Assembly: GCF_016917755.1 (NCBI RefSeq)
Contig: NZ_CP070326.1
Span: 4,960,001-5,024,000, forward strand
DNA from: Streptomyces noursei
GTDB lineage: Bacteria > Actinomycetota > Actinomycetes > Streptomycetales > Streptomycetaceae
Direction: 5' to 3'
DNA length: 64,000 nucleotides
Part shown: positions 17,451 to 25,282 of the stretch, one piece after another
Layout of the letters: each line of letters starts with the position of its first letter
Position numbering within the stretch: position 1 is the stretch's first letter
The notes under the pieces: generated by a model
Database searches by the model: none
Seen by the model: the letters and a program-made list of their open reading frames with translations, nothing else
What the model was told of the DNA's origin: nothing
Position numbers and translations under genes: made by a program

Positions 17451-17463
17451 GTGCACAGGATAG

Positions 17464-17476
17464 ATACAACAGGTAT
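17464..17476. promoter_or_regulatory. Putative GntR operator
   Basis: Inverted repeat ATAC-N5-GTAT, 14-26 bp upstream of the GntR start, typical in form for FCD-type GntR sites. Inferred. Confidence 0.45.
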
Positions 17477-17544
17477 GCGTCCGGTACGTCATTCCGCGAT
17501 GCGGACGATCAACGGGGTGTTTGTCCTGGTAGAGGCGTTATGAG

Positions 17545-17576
17545 GGCCGGCCGGCACCCCTGCCGGGGCGCCGGCC
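17545..17576 (-). terminator. Nested hairpin after GNAT-Nudix gene
   Basis: GGCCGGC/GCCGGCC outer stem enclosing CGGCA/TGCCG; lies 10 nt beyond the GNAT-Nudix stop on the minus strand. Confidence 0.6.
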
Positions 17577-17585
17577 GACGCGGGC

Positions 17586-18440
17586 TCAGGCCGTCATCCG
17601 CCCCTGCGCGACCAGACGGTCCACCACCTGGCGGTGGGCCGGCGCACAGCGCACGAAGGACTCCTCGCGGTCGAACCACGCGTACTCGGCGATCTCCCGG
17701 CCGGGAGCCGGTTCGATGTCCTGGGGACCGCCGGTGAAGCAGGTCATGTGCAGCCGCCGGCCGTTCTTGCCGTGTGCGACGTCATGGACGACGAACGCCT
17801 CCGACAGGTCCTCGGCGGGAATGCGCAGGCCGAGTTCCTCGGAGAGCTCCCGAGCGAGCGCCTGGCGCGCGGTCTCGCCCGGCTCGTACTTGCCGCCGGG
17901 GAGGTAGAAGGTGTCGTTGCCCCTCGTCCGGACGCTCAGCAGCCGCCCGTCACGCACATGCAGCCAGGACACCGAGCGCAGCGGCGCCTCGCGTGCCACG
18001 GTGATGAGCGGGTGGCCGGTCCGGTCGTCGATCCGCCGCCCGCGCTCGGTGAAGCCCAGGCCCGCGTAGAACCGCCGCCCGCGGGCGTTCTCCTCGAAGA
18101 CCTCAAGGGTGAGCGCGCCGTAGCGCGACGCCGCGTGCTCCACCAGCTCCCGGCCGATGCCGCCGCCCTGCGCCTCGGGAGCCACGAACAGCCCGCCGAT
18201 CTCGACACCGCCGTCCTCGCCGCCGCCCAACAGGCCGAGCAGTCCGATGACGGCCCCGTCCCGCTCGGCGACCCAGTTCTCCGCCTGGACGAGATACACC
18301 TCGCGAAGGACCCGCGCCCGTTCTCCTTCGCCTTCCCCCTCGATGAACGGATGCGCCTGCCGTGACGCCCTGGACCACAGGTCGCACACCGCGTCCTGAT
18401 CTGCTTCCCGATAGCGCCGAATGACCGTGTGACTGCTCAT
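17586..18440 (-). CDS. GNAT acetyltransferase-Nudix hydrolase fusion
   Basis: 284 residues. The N-terminal ~150 are a GNAT domain with the acetyl-CoA loop in VAPEAQGGGIGRELVEHA and ending NARGRRFYAGLGFTERGR. The C-terminal ~130 form a Nudix hydrolase with box GGKYEPGETARQALARELSE followed by EELGLRI, matching GX5EX7REUXEEXGU. A single chain thus joins an N-acetyltransferase to a nucleoside-diphosphate-X hydrolase of the ADP-ribose/8-oxo-dGTP type; substrates are unknown. ATG 18440 begins MSSHTVIRRYREAD, the usual GNAT start. Monocistronic. Confidence 0.87.
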   Translation of the reverse strand: MSSHTVIRRYREADQDAVCDLWSRASRQAHPFIEGEGEGERARVLREVYLVQAENWVAERDGAVIGLLGLLGGGEDGGVEIGGLFVAPEAQGGGIGRELVEHAASRYGALTLEVFEENARGRRFYAGLGFTERGRRIDDRTGHPLITVAREAPLRSVSWLHVRDGRLLSVRTRGNDTFYLPGGKYEPGETARQALARELSEELGLRIPAEDLSEAFVVHDVAHGKNGRRLHMTCFTGGPQDIEPAPGREIAEYAWFDREESFVRCAPAHRQVVDRLVAQGRMTA

Positions 18441-18644
18441 TTCGCCGACCGTAAACAGCCGGGGCAGCTGCGGCAAACCCCTTTTCCGGGGCCCGCCCCT
18501 GCCGAGAGGGGGACTCCAGGGGGATCTCCGGTCCGACTCAAGGCGTATGCGAGTCCGTACCTGACGCGTACGGATCGGGCCCGAATCCCATGGGTGAATA
18601 GAGGTACGGAGCCGATACGGCCCACCGGACAAGGGGAGTTGACC

Positions 18645-18821
18645 ATGCAGTCCAGGACGCACACCGGCCACCGCGCCCGCAACGCCGTCGTGCTGGCCCT
18701 GATCGTCGCCGCCGTATGGGCGGGCGCCGCACTGACCCGTGGCGCCGCGCAGGCGGACCCGTCCGCGCCGACCGGACCGGTGGCGCACTTCAGTCGCGTG
18801 GTCGAGCTCGTTCGGGGCTGA
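18645..18821 (+). CDS. Small exported or membrane peptide (58 aa)
   Basis: 58 residues: basic N-terminus, one hydrophobic helix (AVVLALIVAAVWAGAAL) ending in GAAQADPSAP, which resembles a signal-peptidase I site, then about 20 residues. It would be a very short secreted peptide or a single-pass membrane protein. ATG 18645 has GGGGAG 7 nt upstream, and codon use is typical, so expression is plausible. No family recognised. It ends just before the parS-bearing hairpin at 18832. Confidence 0.6.
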   Translation: MQSRTHTGHRARNAVVLALIVAAVWAGAALTRGAAQADPSAPTGPVAHFSRVVELVRG

Positions 18822-18831
18822 GCAACGACAA

Positions 18832-18884
18832 GGGGCGGTGTTTCACGTGAAACGCACCGACCGTTTCACGTGAAACACCGCCCC
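18832..18884. terminator. parS: 22-bp perfect inverted repeat carrying two parS sites (18840-18853, 18863-18876)
   Basis: Both arms are exact complements (GGGGCGGT followed by GTTTCACGTGAAAC, and the reverse), separated by a 9-nt loop GCACCGACC. It sits between convergent genes (small peptide and bkdC1), so it is well placed as a bidirectional terminator while offering two ParB sites. Confidence 0.85.
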
Positions 18885-18927
18885 TGCCGCCGTCACGGGC
18901 TCGGCCCGGACGGTCAGTCCCGGCGGC

Positions 18928-20406
18928 TCACCCCCAGGTGATCAGCCGCTTGGGCCGTTCCAGGATCGCCGCAATGTCCGCGAGCAGCTTGGAGCCCAGT
19001 TCGCCGTCGATCAGACGGTGGTCGAAGGAGAGCGCGAGGGTGGTGACCTGGCGCGGCTTGACCTCGCCCTTGTGGACCCACGGCTGGAGCTTGATCGCAC
19101 CGACGGCGAGAATCGCCGACTCCCCCGGGTTGAGGATCGGGGTCCCGGTGTCGACGCCGAAGACGCCGACGTTGGTGATGGTGACCGTGCCGCCGGACAT
19201 CGCCGCCGGAGAGGTCTTGCCCTCGCGGGCGGTGGCCACCAGCTCGCCCAGCTCCGTGGCGAGCTGGGGAAGCGTCTTGACGCCCGCGTCCTTGATGTTC
19301 GGGACGATCAGACCGCGCGGGGTGGCCGCGGCGATCCCGAGGTTGATGTAGTCCTTGTAGACGATCTCCTGGTTCGCCTCGTCCCAGGAGGCGTTGACCT
19401 CCGGATGGCGCTTGATCGCGACCAGGAACGCCTTGGCGACCAGGAGCAGCGGATTGACCCGCAGCCCCGCCATGTCCGGGTCCTGCTTCAGGTCCTGGAC
19501 GAGCTTCATCGTCCGGGTCACGTCGACGGTGATGAACTCCGTGACGTGCGGCGCGTTGAAGGCACTGGCGACCATCGCCTGCGCGGTGGCCTTGCGCACG
19601 CCCTTGACCGGCACCCGCCGCTCGCGAGCGGCGTCGAAGGCGACCACGGGAGCCGCGGCCGGGACGCCCACCTCGGGTGCGACGGGCGCGACGGCCGGTG
19701 CCGCCGCGGTCGGTGCGGCGGCCGCGTAGACGTCGTCACGGGTGATGACGCCGCCCGGCCCGGTCGGGGCGACCGTCGCGAGGTCGATGCCCAGGTCCTT
19801 GGCGAGCTTGCGGACCGGGGGCTTGGCCAGCGGCCGCTCGGCGGCCGGTGCGGAGGCGGCGGGCACCACCGGCGGCGCGGGCACGGCCACCGGGGTGGCG
19901 ACCGGCGCCGGCGCGGAGCGCCCGTTCAGCTCGGCCTGGAGGCCGACGCTCACCGGCTCGGTCTGGCCCGGCACCGCGGGCTGCGGCTTGCGGGCCCGAC
20001 GCTTGGTCGAGGACGGCGCGGCGCCGTAGCCGACCAGCACCGCCTGCCGGCCCTGCGGCTCCTCGTCCTCCTCCGCGGTCACGGCGGGCGCCGCGGCGGC
20101 ACCGGGCTGGTCCGCGACGGGCCCGGCACCCGGGTCGGTGTCGACCGAGATGATCACGGTGCCGACGTCGACGGTGGTGCCCTCGTCGAAGTTCACCGCG
20201 TGCACCACCCCGTCGTAGGGGATGGGCAGTTCGACGGCGGCCTTGGCGGTCTCGACCTCGCACACGACCTGGCCGTCGGTGACGGTGTCACCGGGCTGGA
20301 CGTACCACTTGAGGATCTCCGCCTCGGTGAGGCCCTCGCCCACGTCGGGCATCTTGAACTCGCGGATGCGCTGCGTGTTCGCGGCGCCGGCGGTCCCTGC
20401 AGTCAT
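18928..20406 (-). CDS. bkdC1: Branched-chain alpha-keto acid dehydrogenase E2 (dihydrolipoyl acyltransferase)
   Basis: 492 residues. Lipoyl domain at ~10-85 with lipoyl-lysine motif VETAKAAVE, a long Ala/Pro linker, a peripheral-subunit-binding domain (AKPPVRKLAKDLGIDLATV) and a C-terminal acyltransferase domain ending LSFDHRLIDGELGSKL, where the His and Asp are catalytic. It accepts the branched acyl group from E1 on lipoamide and passes it to CoA. ATG 20406 is preferred over GTG 20412 by spacing to GGAGAG. Last gene of bkdA1B1C1; no E3 (lipoamide dehydrogenase) gene is present, so E3 is supplied from elsewhere. Confidence 0.93.
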   Translation of the reverse strand: MTAGTAGAANTQRIREFKMPDVGEGLTEAEILKWYVQPGDTVTDGQVVCEVETAKAAVELPIPYDGVVHAVNFDEGTTVDVGTVIISVDTDPGAGPVADQPGAAAAPAVTAEEDEEPQGRQAVLVGYGAAPSSTKRRARKPQPAVPGQTEPVSVGLQAELNGRSAPAPVATPVAVPAPPVVPAASAPAAERPLAKPPVRKLAKDLGIDLATVAPTGPGGVITRDDVYAAAAPTAAAPAVAPVAPEVGVPAAAPVVAFDAARERRVPVKGVRKATAQAMVASAFNAPHVTEFITVDVTRTMKLVQDLKQDPDMAGLRVNPLLLVAKAFLVAIKRHPEVNASWDEANQEIVYKDYINLGIAAATPRGLIVPNIKDAGVKTLPQLATELGELVATAREGKTSPAAMSGGTVTITNVGVFGVDTGTPILNPGESAILAVGAIKLQPWVHKGEVKPRQVTTLALSFDHRLIDGELGSKLLADIAAILERPKRLITWG

Positions 20407-20427
20407 GGTCACGACTCTCCTCAGCCC

Positions 20428-21411
20428 TCAGTACGCCAACGCGCGGTCAACGGCGTCGAGCACCCGGTCCAGCCCCGGAAGGTACTCGTCCTCCAGCCTG
20501 GACGGCGGATAGGGGGCGTGGAAGCCGCCGACCCGCAGCACCGGTGCTTCCAGGTGGTAGAAGCAACGCTCGGTGATCCGGGCGGCGATCTCCGCGCCCG
20601 AGCCGAAGAAGACCGGCGCCTCGTGGACCACGACCAGCCGGCCGGTCTTCTCGACCGAGGACTGCACGGTGTCGAAGTCGATCGGGGAGATCGAGCGCAG
20701 GTCGACGACCTCGACCGACTTGCCCTCCTCGGCGGCGACCTTGGCGACGTCCTCGCAGACCTTCACCATCGGGCCGTAGCCGACCAGCGTGAGGTCGGAG
20801 CCGGGCCGGGTGATCCGGGCCTTGTGCAGCGGGTCCGGGATCGACTCGGTGTCCAGGCGCGACTTGTCGTGGTAGCGGCGCTTGGGCTCGAAGTAGATGA
20901 CCGGGTCGTCGCCCGCGATGGCCTGCTGGAGCATCCAGTAGGCGTCGGAGGAGTTCGAGGGAGAGACGATCTTGAGGCCCGCGACATGCGCGAAGAGCGA
21001 CTCGGGGGACTCGGAGTGGTGCTCGACCGCGCCGATGCCGCCGCCGTAGGGGATGCGGATGACGACCGGGACCTTGACCTTGCCCAGCGCCCGCGCGTGC
21101 ATCTTCGCGAGCTGGGTGACGATCTGGTCGTAGGCGGGGAAGACGAAGCCGTCGAACTGGATCTCGGCGACCGGGCGGTAGCCGCGCAGGGCCAGGCCGA
21201 TCGCGGTGCCGATGATGCCGGACTCGGCGAGCGGGGTGTCGATCACCCGGTCCTCGCCGAAGTCCTTCTGGAGTCCGTCGGTGACCCGGAAGACGCCGCC
21301 GAGCTTGCCGACGTCCTCGCCCATCACGAGGACCTTGGGGTCGGCCTCCATGGAGGCGCGCAGCGACGCGTTGATCGCCTTGGCGATGGTGATCTTCTCG
21401 TGGACGGCCAT
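20428..21411 (-). CDS. bkdB1: Branched-chain alpha-keto acid dehydrogenase E1 beta
   Basis: 327 residues with transketolase pyrimidine-binding domain (VMGEDVGKLGGVFRVTDGL, IRIPYGGGIGAVEHHS) and transketolase C-terminal domain (VVDLRSISPIDFDTV, VVHEAPVFFGSGAEIAARI). It pairs with E1 alpha to form the thiamine-diphosphate site that decarboxylates keto acids of Val, Leu and Ile. ATG 21411 has GGAGGGG 8 nt upstream. It starts 2 nt after the bkdA1 stop, so it is coupled. Confidence 0.95.
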   Translation of the reverse strand: MAVHEKITIAKAINASLRASMEADPKVLVMGEDVGKLGGVFRVTDGLQKDFGEDRVIDTPLAESGIIGTAIGLALRGYRPVAEIQFDGFVFPAYDQIVTQLAKMHARALGKVKVPVVIRIPYGGGIGAVEHHSESPESLFAHVAGLKIVSPSNSSDAYWMLQQAIAGDDPVIYFEPKRRYHDKSRLDTESIPDPLHKARITRPGSDLTLVGYGPMVKVCEDVAKVAAEEGKSVEVVDLRSISPIDFDTVQSSVEKTGRLVVVHEAPVFFGSGAEIAARITERCFYHLEAPVLRVGGFHAPYPPSRLEDEYLPGLDRVLDAVDRALAY

Positions 21412-21413
21412 GG

Positions 21414-22631
21414 TCAGTTCCCCTCCGCGGCGGCTTCGGCATCGGCGAACGACGCCTGGTAGGCGGCGAACTGCGCGCGCTCCTCGTCGACGAGCGCGTG
21501 CCCGTCTGCATAGGCGTTCTCGAAGATCGCCATGTGGTCCGGGTCGGGCATCGCCCGTACGGCATCGCGGACCCGCTTGCCCAGGGTCTCGCTCTCCTCG
21601 TCGATCGCCGCGAGGTACGCGTCGTCGACGAAGCCCTCGGCCTCCAGGTACTTCCGCAGCCGCAGGATCGGGTCCTTGGCCTCCCAGGCCAGCCGCTCCT
21701 CGTCGGCGCGGTACCGCGTCGGGTCGTCGGAGGTGGTGTGGGCACCCATCCGGTAGGTGAACGCCTCGACGAGCATGGGGCCTTGGCCGGTGCGCGCCCG
21801 GTCCAGTGCCGCCTTGGTCACCGCCAGGCAGGCCAGGACGTCGTTGCCGTCGACCCGGACGCCGGGGAAGCCGAAGCCGCGGGCGCGCTGGTAGAGCGGG
21901 ACGCGGGTCTGCTTCTCGGTGGGCTCGGAGATCGCCCACTGGTTGTTCTGGCAGAAGAAGACGACCGGGGCGTTGTAGACCGCGGAGAAGGTGAAGGACT
22001 CGGCGACGTCGCCCTGGCTGGAGGCGCCGTCACCGAAATACGCGATGACCGCGGAATCCGCGCTGTCCTTCTGCACGCCCATCGCATAGCCGGTCGCGTG
22101 CAGCGTCTGCGACCCGATGACGATGGTGTAGAGGTGGAAGTTGTTGCTGTTGGGGTCCCAGCCGCCGTTGTTGACACCGCGGAACATGCCCAGCAGGTTC
22201 GTCGGGTCGACGCCGCGGCACCATGCCACGCCGTGCTCCCGATAGGTGGGGAAGACATAGTCGTCGTCGCGCAGCGCGCGGCCCGAGCCGATCTGGGCGG
22301 CTTCCTGGCCCAGCAGCGAGGCCCACAGGCCCAGCTCGCCCTGACGCTGGAGGGTGGTCGCCTCGGCGTCGAAACGCCGGGTCAGCACCATGTCGCGGTA
22401 CAGACCTCGCAGTTCCTCGGGAGAGAGGTCGATCGCGTAATCCGGGTGCTCGACCCGCTTCCCTTCGGGGGTCAGCAGTTGTACGAGCTGGTCCTGCTCC
22501 GCCTCGTCCGACCGGGCGCTGTTCCTGGTCCCGGACTGCGTCGCCTTTTTCGTCGGCGTCGCCTTTTTGGCGGTGGTGCGCTTGCTGCCGCCGCGGGCGG
22601 TTTTCCGCTCGGCAGTGCCTTCCACGGTCAC
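21414..22631 (-). CDS. bkdA1: Branched-chain alpha-keto acid dehydrogenase E1 alpha
   Basis: 405 residues. The first ~45 are a Lys/Thr/Ala-rich tail (KRTTAKKATPTKKATQ) that resembles histone-like tails and is absent from BkdA2. The dehydrogenase E1 domain follows, with thiamine-diphosphate motif GDGASSQGDVAESF...QNN and MGAHTTSDDPTRYR near the C-terminus. First gene of the operon. GTG 22631 has GGAGGAG 6 nt upstream. Products feed isobutyryl-, isovaleryl- and 2-methylbutyryl-CoA to fatty acid and polyketide synthesis. A dyad at 22821-22847 may control it. Confidence 0.94.
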   Translation of the reverse strand: MTVEGTAERKTARGGSKRTTAKKATPTKKATQSGTRNSARSDEAEQDQLVQLLTPEGKRVEHPDYAIDLSPEELRGLYRDMVLTRRFDAEATTLQRQGELGLWASLLGQEAAQIGSGRALRDDDYVFPTYREHGVAWCRGVDPTNLLGMFRGVNNGGWDPNSNNFHLYTIVIGSQTLHATGYAMGVQKDSADSAVIAYFGDGASSQGDVAESFTFSAVYNAPVVFFCQNNQWAISEPTEKQTRVPLYQRARGFGFPGVRVDGNDVLACLAVTKAALDRARTGQGPMLVEAFTYRMGAHTTSDDPTRYRADEERLAWEAKDPILRLRKYLEAEGFVDDAYLAAIDEESETLGKRVRDAVRAMPDPDHMAIFENAYADGHALVDEERAQFAAYQASFADAEAAAEGN

Positions 22632-22938
22632 GTGCTGCTCCTCCGTCTGTCCGGCCCCCGGGGTCCGCCGGTGGCCGTTTGCGGCTCACCCGGTATCCGA
22701 TACGGCGCACGGGGTGTGTGCGAACGCGGCCGGATCCGGGTGGAACAAAGCGCCCCGGAGTGGCCTGCTCATTGCACGTTACCCATTGTCAAAGCCGAAG
22801 TGGAAATGGCGCTGACCTGCGATTTTGCTTGGATTTCCAAGTAAATCGCGAAGGCTGGGAACAACTCCTGGTCACAGCGTTGCAGGCCGCCGGGACAACG
22901 GCACGTTATATCGGTGACCTGGAGCACGGGAAGAGTTG
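22632..22938. promoter_or_regulatory. Divergent promoter region bkdA1 / response regulator
   Basis: 307 bp. Noticeably more AT-rich than the surroundings at 22780-22930. Contains an imperfect dyad at 22821-22847 built around CTTGG-ATTT-CCAAG with flanking GATTT/AAATC, a candidate operator for the response regulator or BkdR. Confidence 0.5.
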
Positions 22939-23616
22939 ATGTGTGAGACTGGGGATGTGCGCGAAGACGGAAAAATCACGGTTTTCCTGCTCGATGACCA
23001 CGAAGTGGTCCGGCGGGGCGTCCACGAAATGCTCTCGGTCGAGGAAGACATCGAGGTGGTCGGCGAGGCCGGCACCGCGGCCGATGCGCTGGTCAGGATC
23101 CCTGCGACGCGTCCGGACGTGGCCGTGCTCGACGTCCGGCTCCCGGACGGCAGCGGTGTCGAGGTCTGCCGTGAGATCCGCTCGCAGAACGAGGACATCA
23201 AATGCCTGATGCTCACCTCGTTCGCCGACGACGAAGCCCTCTTTGATGCGATCATGGCCGGTGCGTCCGGTTATGTCCTCAAGGCCATCCGGGGCAGCGA
23301 ACTCCTCTCCGCGGTCCGCGACGTGGCGGCCGGCAAATCACTGCTCGACCCGGTGGCCACCGCCCGCGTCCTGGAACGACTCCGCGACGGCAGCGCCGCG
23401 AAGGGCGACGACCGACTGGCGAACCTCACCGAGCAGGAACGCAAGATCCTCGATCTGATCGGCGAGGGACTGACCAATCGCGTAATCGGCGAACGGCTCC
23501 ATCTCGCCGAAAAAACGATCAAGAATTACGTTTCCAGCCTGCTTTCCAAGCTCGGCATGGAACGCCGCTCGCAGGCCGCCGCGTATGTTGCCCGCATGCA
23601 GGCCGAACGGCGCTGA
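22939..23616 (+). CDS. Orphan NarL/FixJ (DevR-like) response regulator
   Basis: 225 residues. Receiver domain with ITVFLLDDHEVVRRG (acidic pair), phospho-acceptor Asp in VAVLDVRLPDG, and conserved Lys in SGYVLKAI; LuxR-type HTH at the C-terminus (LTEQERKILDLIGEGLTNRV). No sensor kinase gene is adjacent. In S. coelicolor the equivalent position beside bkdA1 also holds an orphan regulator (from memory, SCO3818), reported to affect antibiotic production. ATG 22939 follows GGGAAGAG; GTG 22960 is an alternative. Divergent from the bkd operon, which it may regulate. Confidence 0.9.
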   Translation: MCETGDVREDGKITVFLLDDHEVVRRGVHEMLSVEEDIEVVGEAGTAADALVRIPATRPDVAVLDVRLPDGSGVEVCREIRSQNEDIKCLMLTSFADDEALFDAIMAGASGYVLKAIRGSELLSAVRDVAAGKSLLDPVATARVLERLRDGSAAKGDDRLANLTEQERKILDLIGEGLTNRVIGERLHLAEKTIKNYVSSLLSKLGMERRSQAAAYVARMQAERR

Positions 23617-23630
23617 CCAGGAGAAAAACT

Positions 23631-23667
23631 CCGGCCGCGGCCGCGGAGGCGGCGATTCCGCGGCCGG
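23631..23667 (+). terminator. Hairpin terminator after response regulator
   Basis: 10-bp stem CCGGCCGCGG/CCGCGGCCGG with a 17-nt loop, 15 nt after the stop. Confidence 0.65.
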
Positions 23668-23743
23668 ACACAGGGACCAACGTCCCTCCGACCTGGGGCT
23701 GCCGCCCCTATCCGCCGCCCCGCCGGGCGGGCAGGGTGGGATC

Positions 23744-24160
23744 ATGCCCACCGACGTCTTCCGTGCCATCGAGCTGCTCAGCAGGACCCCCTACGGTCGG
23801 GTGTCGGCGAGCCGCCGGGCGCTCCCCTTCACCACCGTCACCCGGCACATCGTCGTCGACGACCGCGTGATCCTGCGGCTGCACCGCGGCTACGACTACC
23901 ACCGCGCACTGGACGGCAGCGTCGTCGCGTACGAGGCCGACAACGTCAACAGCGGCGCCCGCGACACCTGGTCCGTGCAGTTCACCGGCACCGCCCGGGT
24001 CATCGAACCCACCCCGGCCGAACGGGAGTTGTTCGGCCGCACCCCGCGGCTGGCCGACGGGGTCCCGTACGACCCGGTCTTCCTGCGGATAGAACCGGAG
24101 TTCGTGACGCTGCATCACCTCACGGATGTCCCGGTCTTCGGATATGCACACCCTCTGTAA
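23744..24160 (+). CDS. Pyridoxamine 5'-phosphate oxidase family protein
   Basis: 138 residues of the split-barrel flavin-binding fold; motifs YGRVSASRRALPFTTVTRHI, LRLHRGYDYHRALDGSVVAYEADN and WSVQFTGTARVIEPTPAE match the pyridoxamine-phosphate-oxidase-like / nitroimidazole-reductase group. These proteins bind FMN, F420 or heme; the cofactor is not decidable here. ATG 23744 has GGGTGGG 3 nt upstream. Same strand as the next gene but separated by 52 nt with a possible promoter. Confidence 0.82.
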   Translation: MPTDVFRAIELLSRTPYGRVSASRRALPFTTVTRHIVVDDRVILRLHRGYDYHRALDGSVVAYEADNVNSGARDTWSVQFTGTARVIEPTPAERELFGRTPRLADGVPYDPVFLRIEPEFVTLHHLTDVPVFGYAHPL

Positions 24161-24212
24161 GGCTTTCCGGTACACCCACTCCACTGGGCGACGTTGATCT
24201 AACATCTGGCGC

Positions 24213-25256
24213 GTGCTGCGCTCATCTGTAGTCCGGTCGGCGGCGACGCCCGACCGCGACACCCTCGGATCCCTGCTGCGCCACTACGACAGCGCCGGGG
24301 CACCGCTGTCCTGCGAGCCCGTCGCCGAGGGGCTGCTCAACCACGGCTACTTCCTCGCCACGACCCGCGGCCGCTACTTCCTCAAACACCACCTCGACGG
24401 CGACCGCGCCGCCCTCACCCGGCAGCACCGCGCCACCCGCCGGCTGGCCGGGCTCGGTCTGCCGGTCGTCCCTCCCGTGACGGGCGCGGACGGCCGGACC
24501 TTCACCGTGCTGGACGGCCGCTGCTACGCCCTGCACCCCTGGATCGAGGGCCGGCACCTGAGCGGCGCGGTGCTGACCGTCGGTCAGTCGCGCCGGCTCG
24601 GCGCCCTGCTCGGGCTCGTCCACACCACGCTGGAGCAGGTCATGGCCGATGAGCCGGCACCGCCGCGGCCGCCCGGCACGGACGCCGCCGCCGACCCCGA
24701 GCGGACCTTCGAGACGATCGACGAGCTGCTGGCACTGGCCCGCGGCGCCCGACCCCGCACCAGCTTCGACGAGCTCGCCGAGCACCGTCTGCTGGAGCGC
24801 CGGACCCTGCTGGAGCGGCAGGCGCACCGTCGCCCGGCGCCCGGCACGGAGCCCCCGGCGGGCTGGGTGCACGGCGACTTCCACCCGCTGAACGTGCTCT
24901 ACCGCGGCACCGAACCGGCCGCGATCGTCGACTGGGACCGGCTGGGCGTCCAGCCCCGCGCCGAGGAGGCGGTGCGCGCCGCCGCGATCTTCTTCGTCCG
25001 CCCCTGCGGGACGCTGGACCTGGCGAAGGTCGCCGCGTACGCGGGCGCCTACCGCAGGGTGTGCGGCGCCGGTGCCGACGAGCTGGCCGCGGCCGTCCAC
25101 CGGGTCTGGTGGGAGCGGCTGAACGACTTCTGGATGCTCACCTGGCGCTACCGGCTCGGCGACCGACGCACCGATCCGCAGTTCCCCGCCTCGGCCGCGC
25201 TGGCGGTGTGGTGGACCCGCGCGTATCCGGCCGTGCGGAGGGCGTTCACGGGCTGA
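24213..25256 (+). CDS. Phosphotransferase family protein (APH-like kinase)
   Basis: 347 residues of the aminoglycoside/choline-kinase-like fold: catalytic loop WVHGDFHPLNVLYRG (Asp, Asn) and metal-binding IVDWDRLG. Substrates in this group range from antibiotics to homoserine or choline; none is implied by neighbours. GTG 24213 has no ribosome site, but TAACAT at 24200-24205 would put the transcription start at the GTG, suggesting a leaderless message. Convergent with the Ser/Thr kinase gene 25283-26953. Confidence 0.87.
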   Translation: MLRSSVVRSAATPDRDTLGSLLRHYDSAGAPLSCEPVAEGLLNHGYFLATTRGRYFLKHHLDGDRAALTRQHRATRRLAGLGLPVVPPVTGADGRTFTVLDGRCYALHPWIEGRHLSGAVLTVGQSRRLGALLGLVHTTLEQVMADEPAPPRPPGTDAAADPERTFETIDELLALARGARPRTSFDELAEHRLLERRTLLERQAHRRPAPGTEPPAGWVHGDFHPLNVLYRGTEPAAIVDWDRLGVQPRAEEAVRAAAIFFVRPCGTLDLAKVAAYAGAYRRVCGAGADELAAAVHRVWWERLNDFWMLTWRYRLGDRRTDPQFPASAALAVWWTRAYPAVRRAFTG

Positions 25257-25282
25257 CGCGCGAGGCGTCAGCCCGCCCTCGG

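Noticed and set aside
19018..21462. 814-residue plus-strand open frame opposite bkdC1/bkdB1
   Set aside because: Composition is Arg/Gly/Asp/Val-rich shadow of real genes, with no domains; bkd genes on the other strand are certain.
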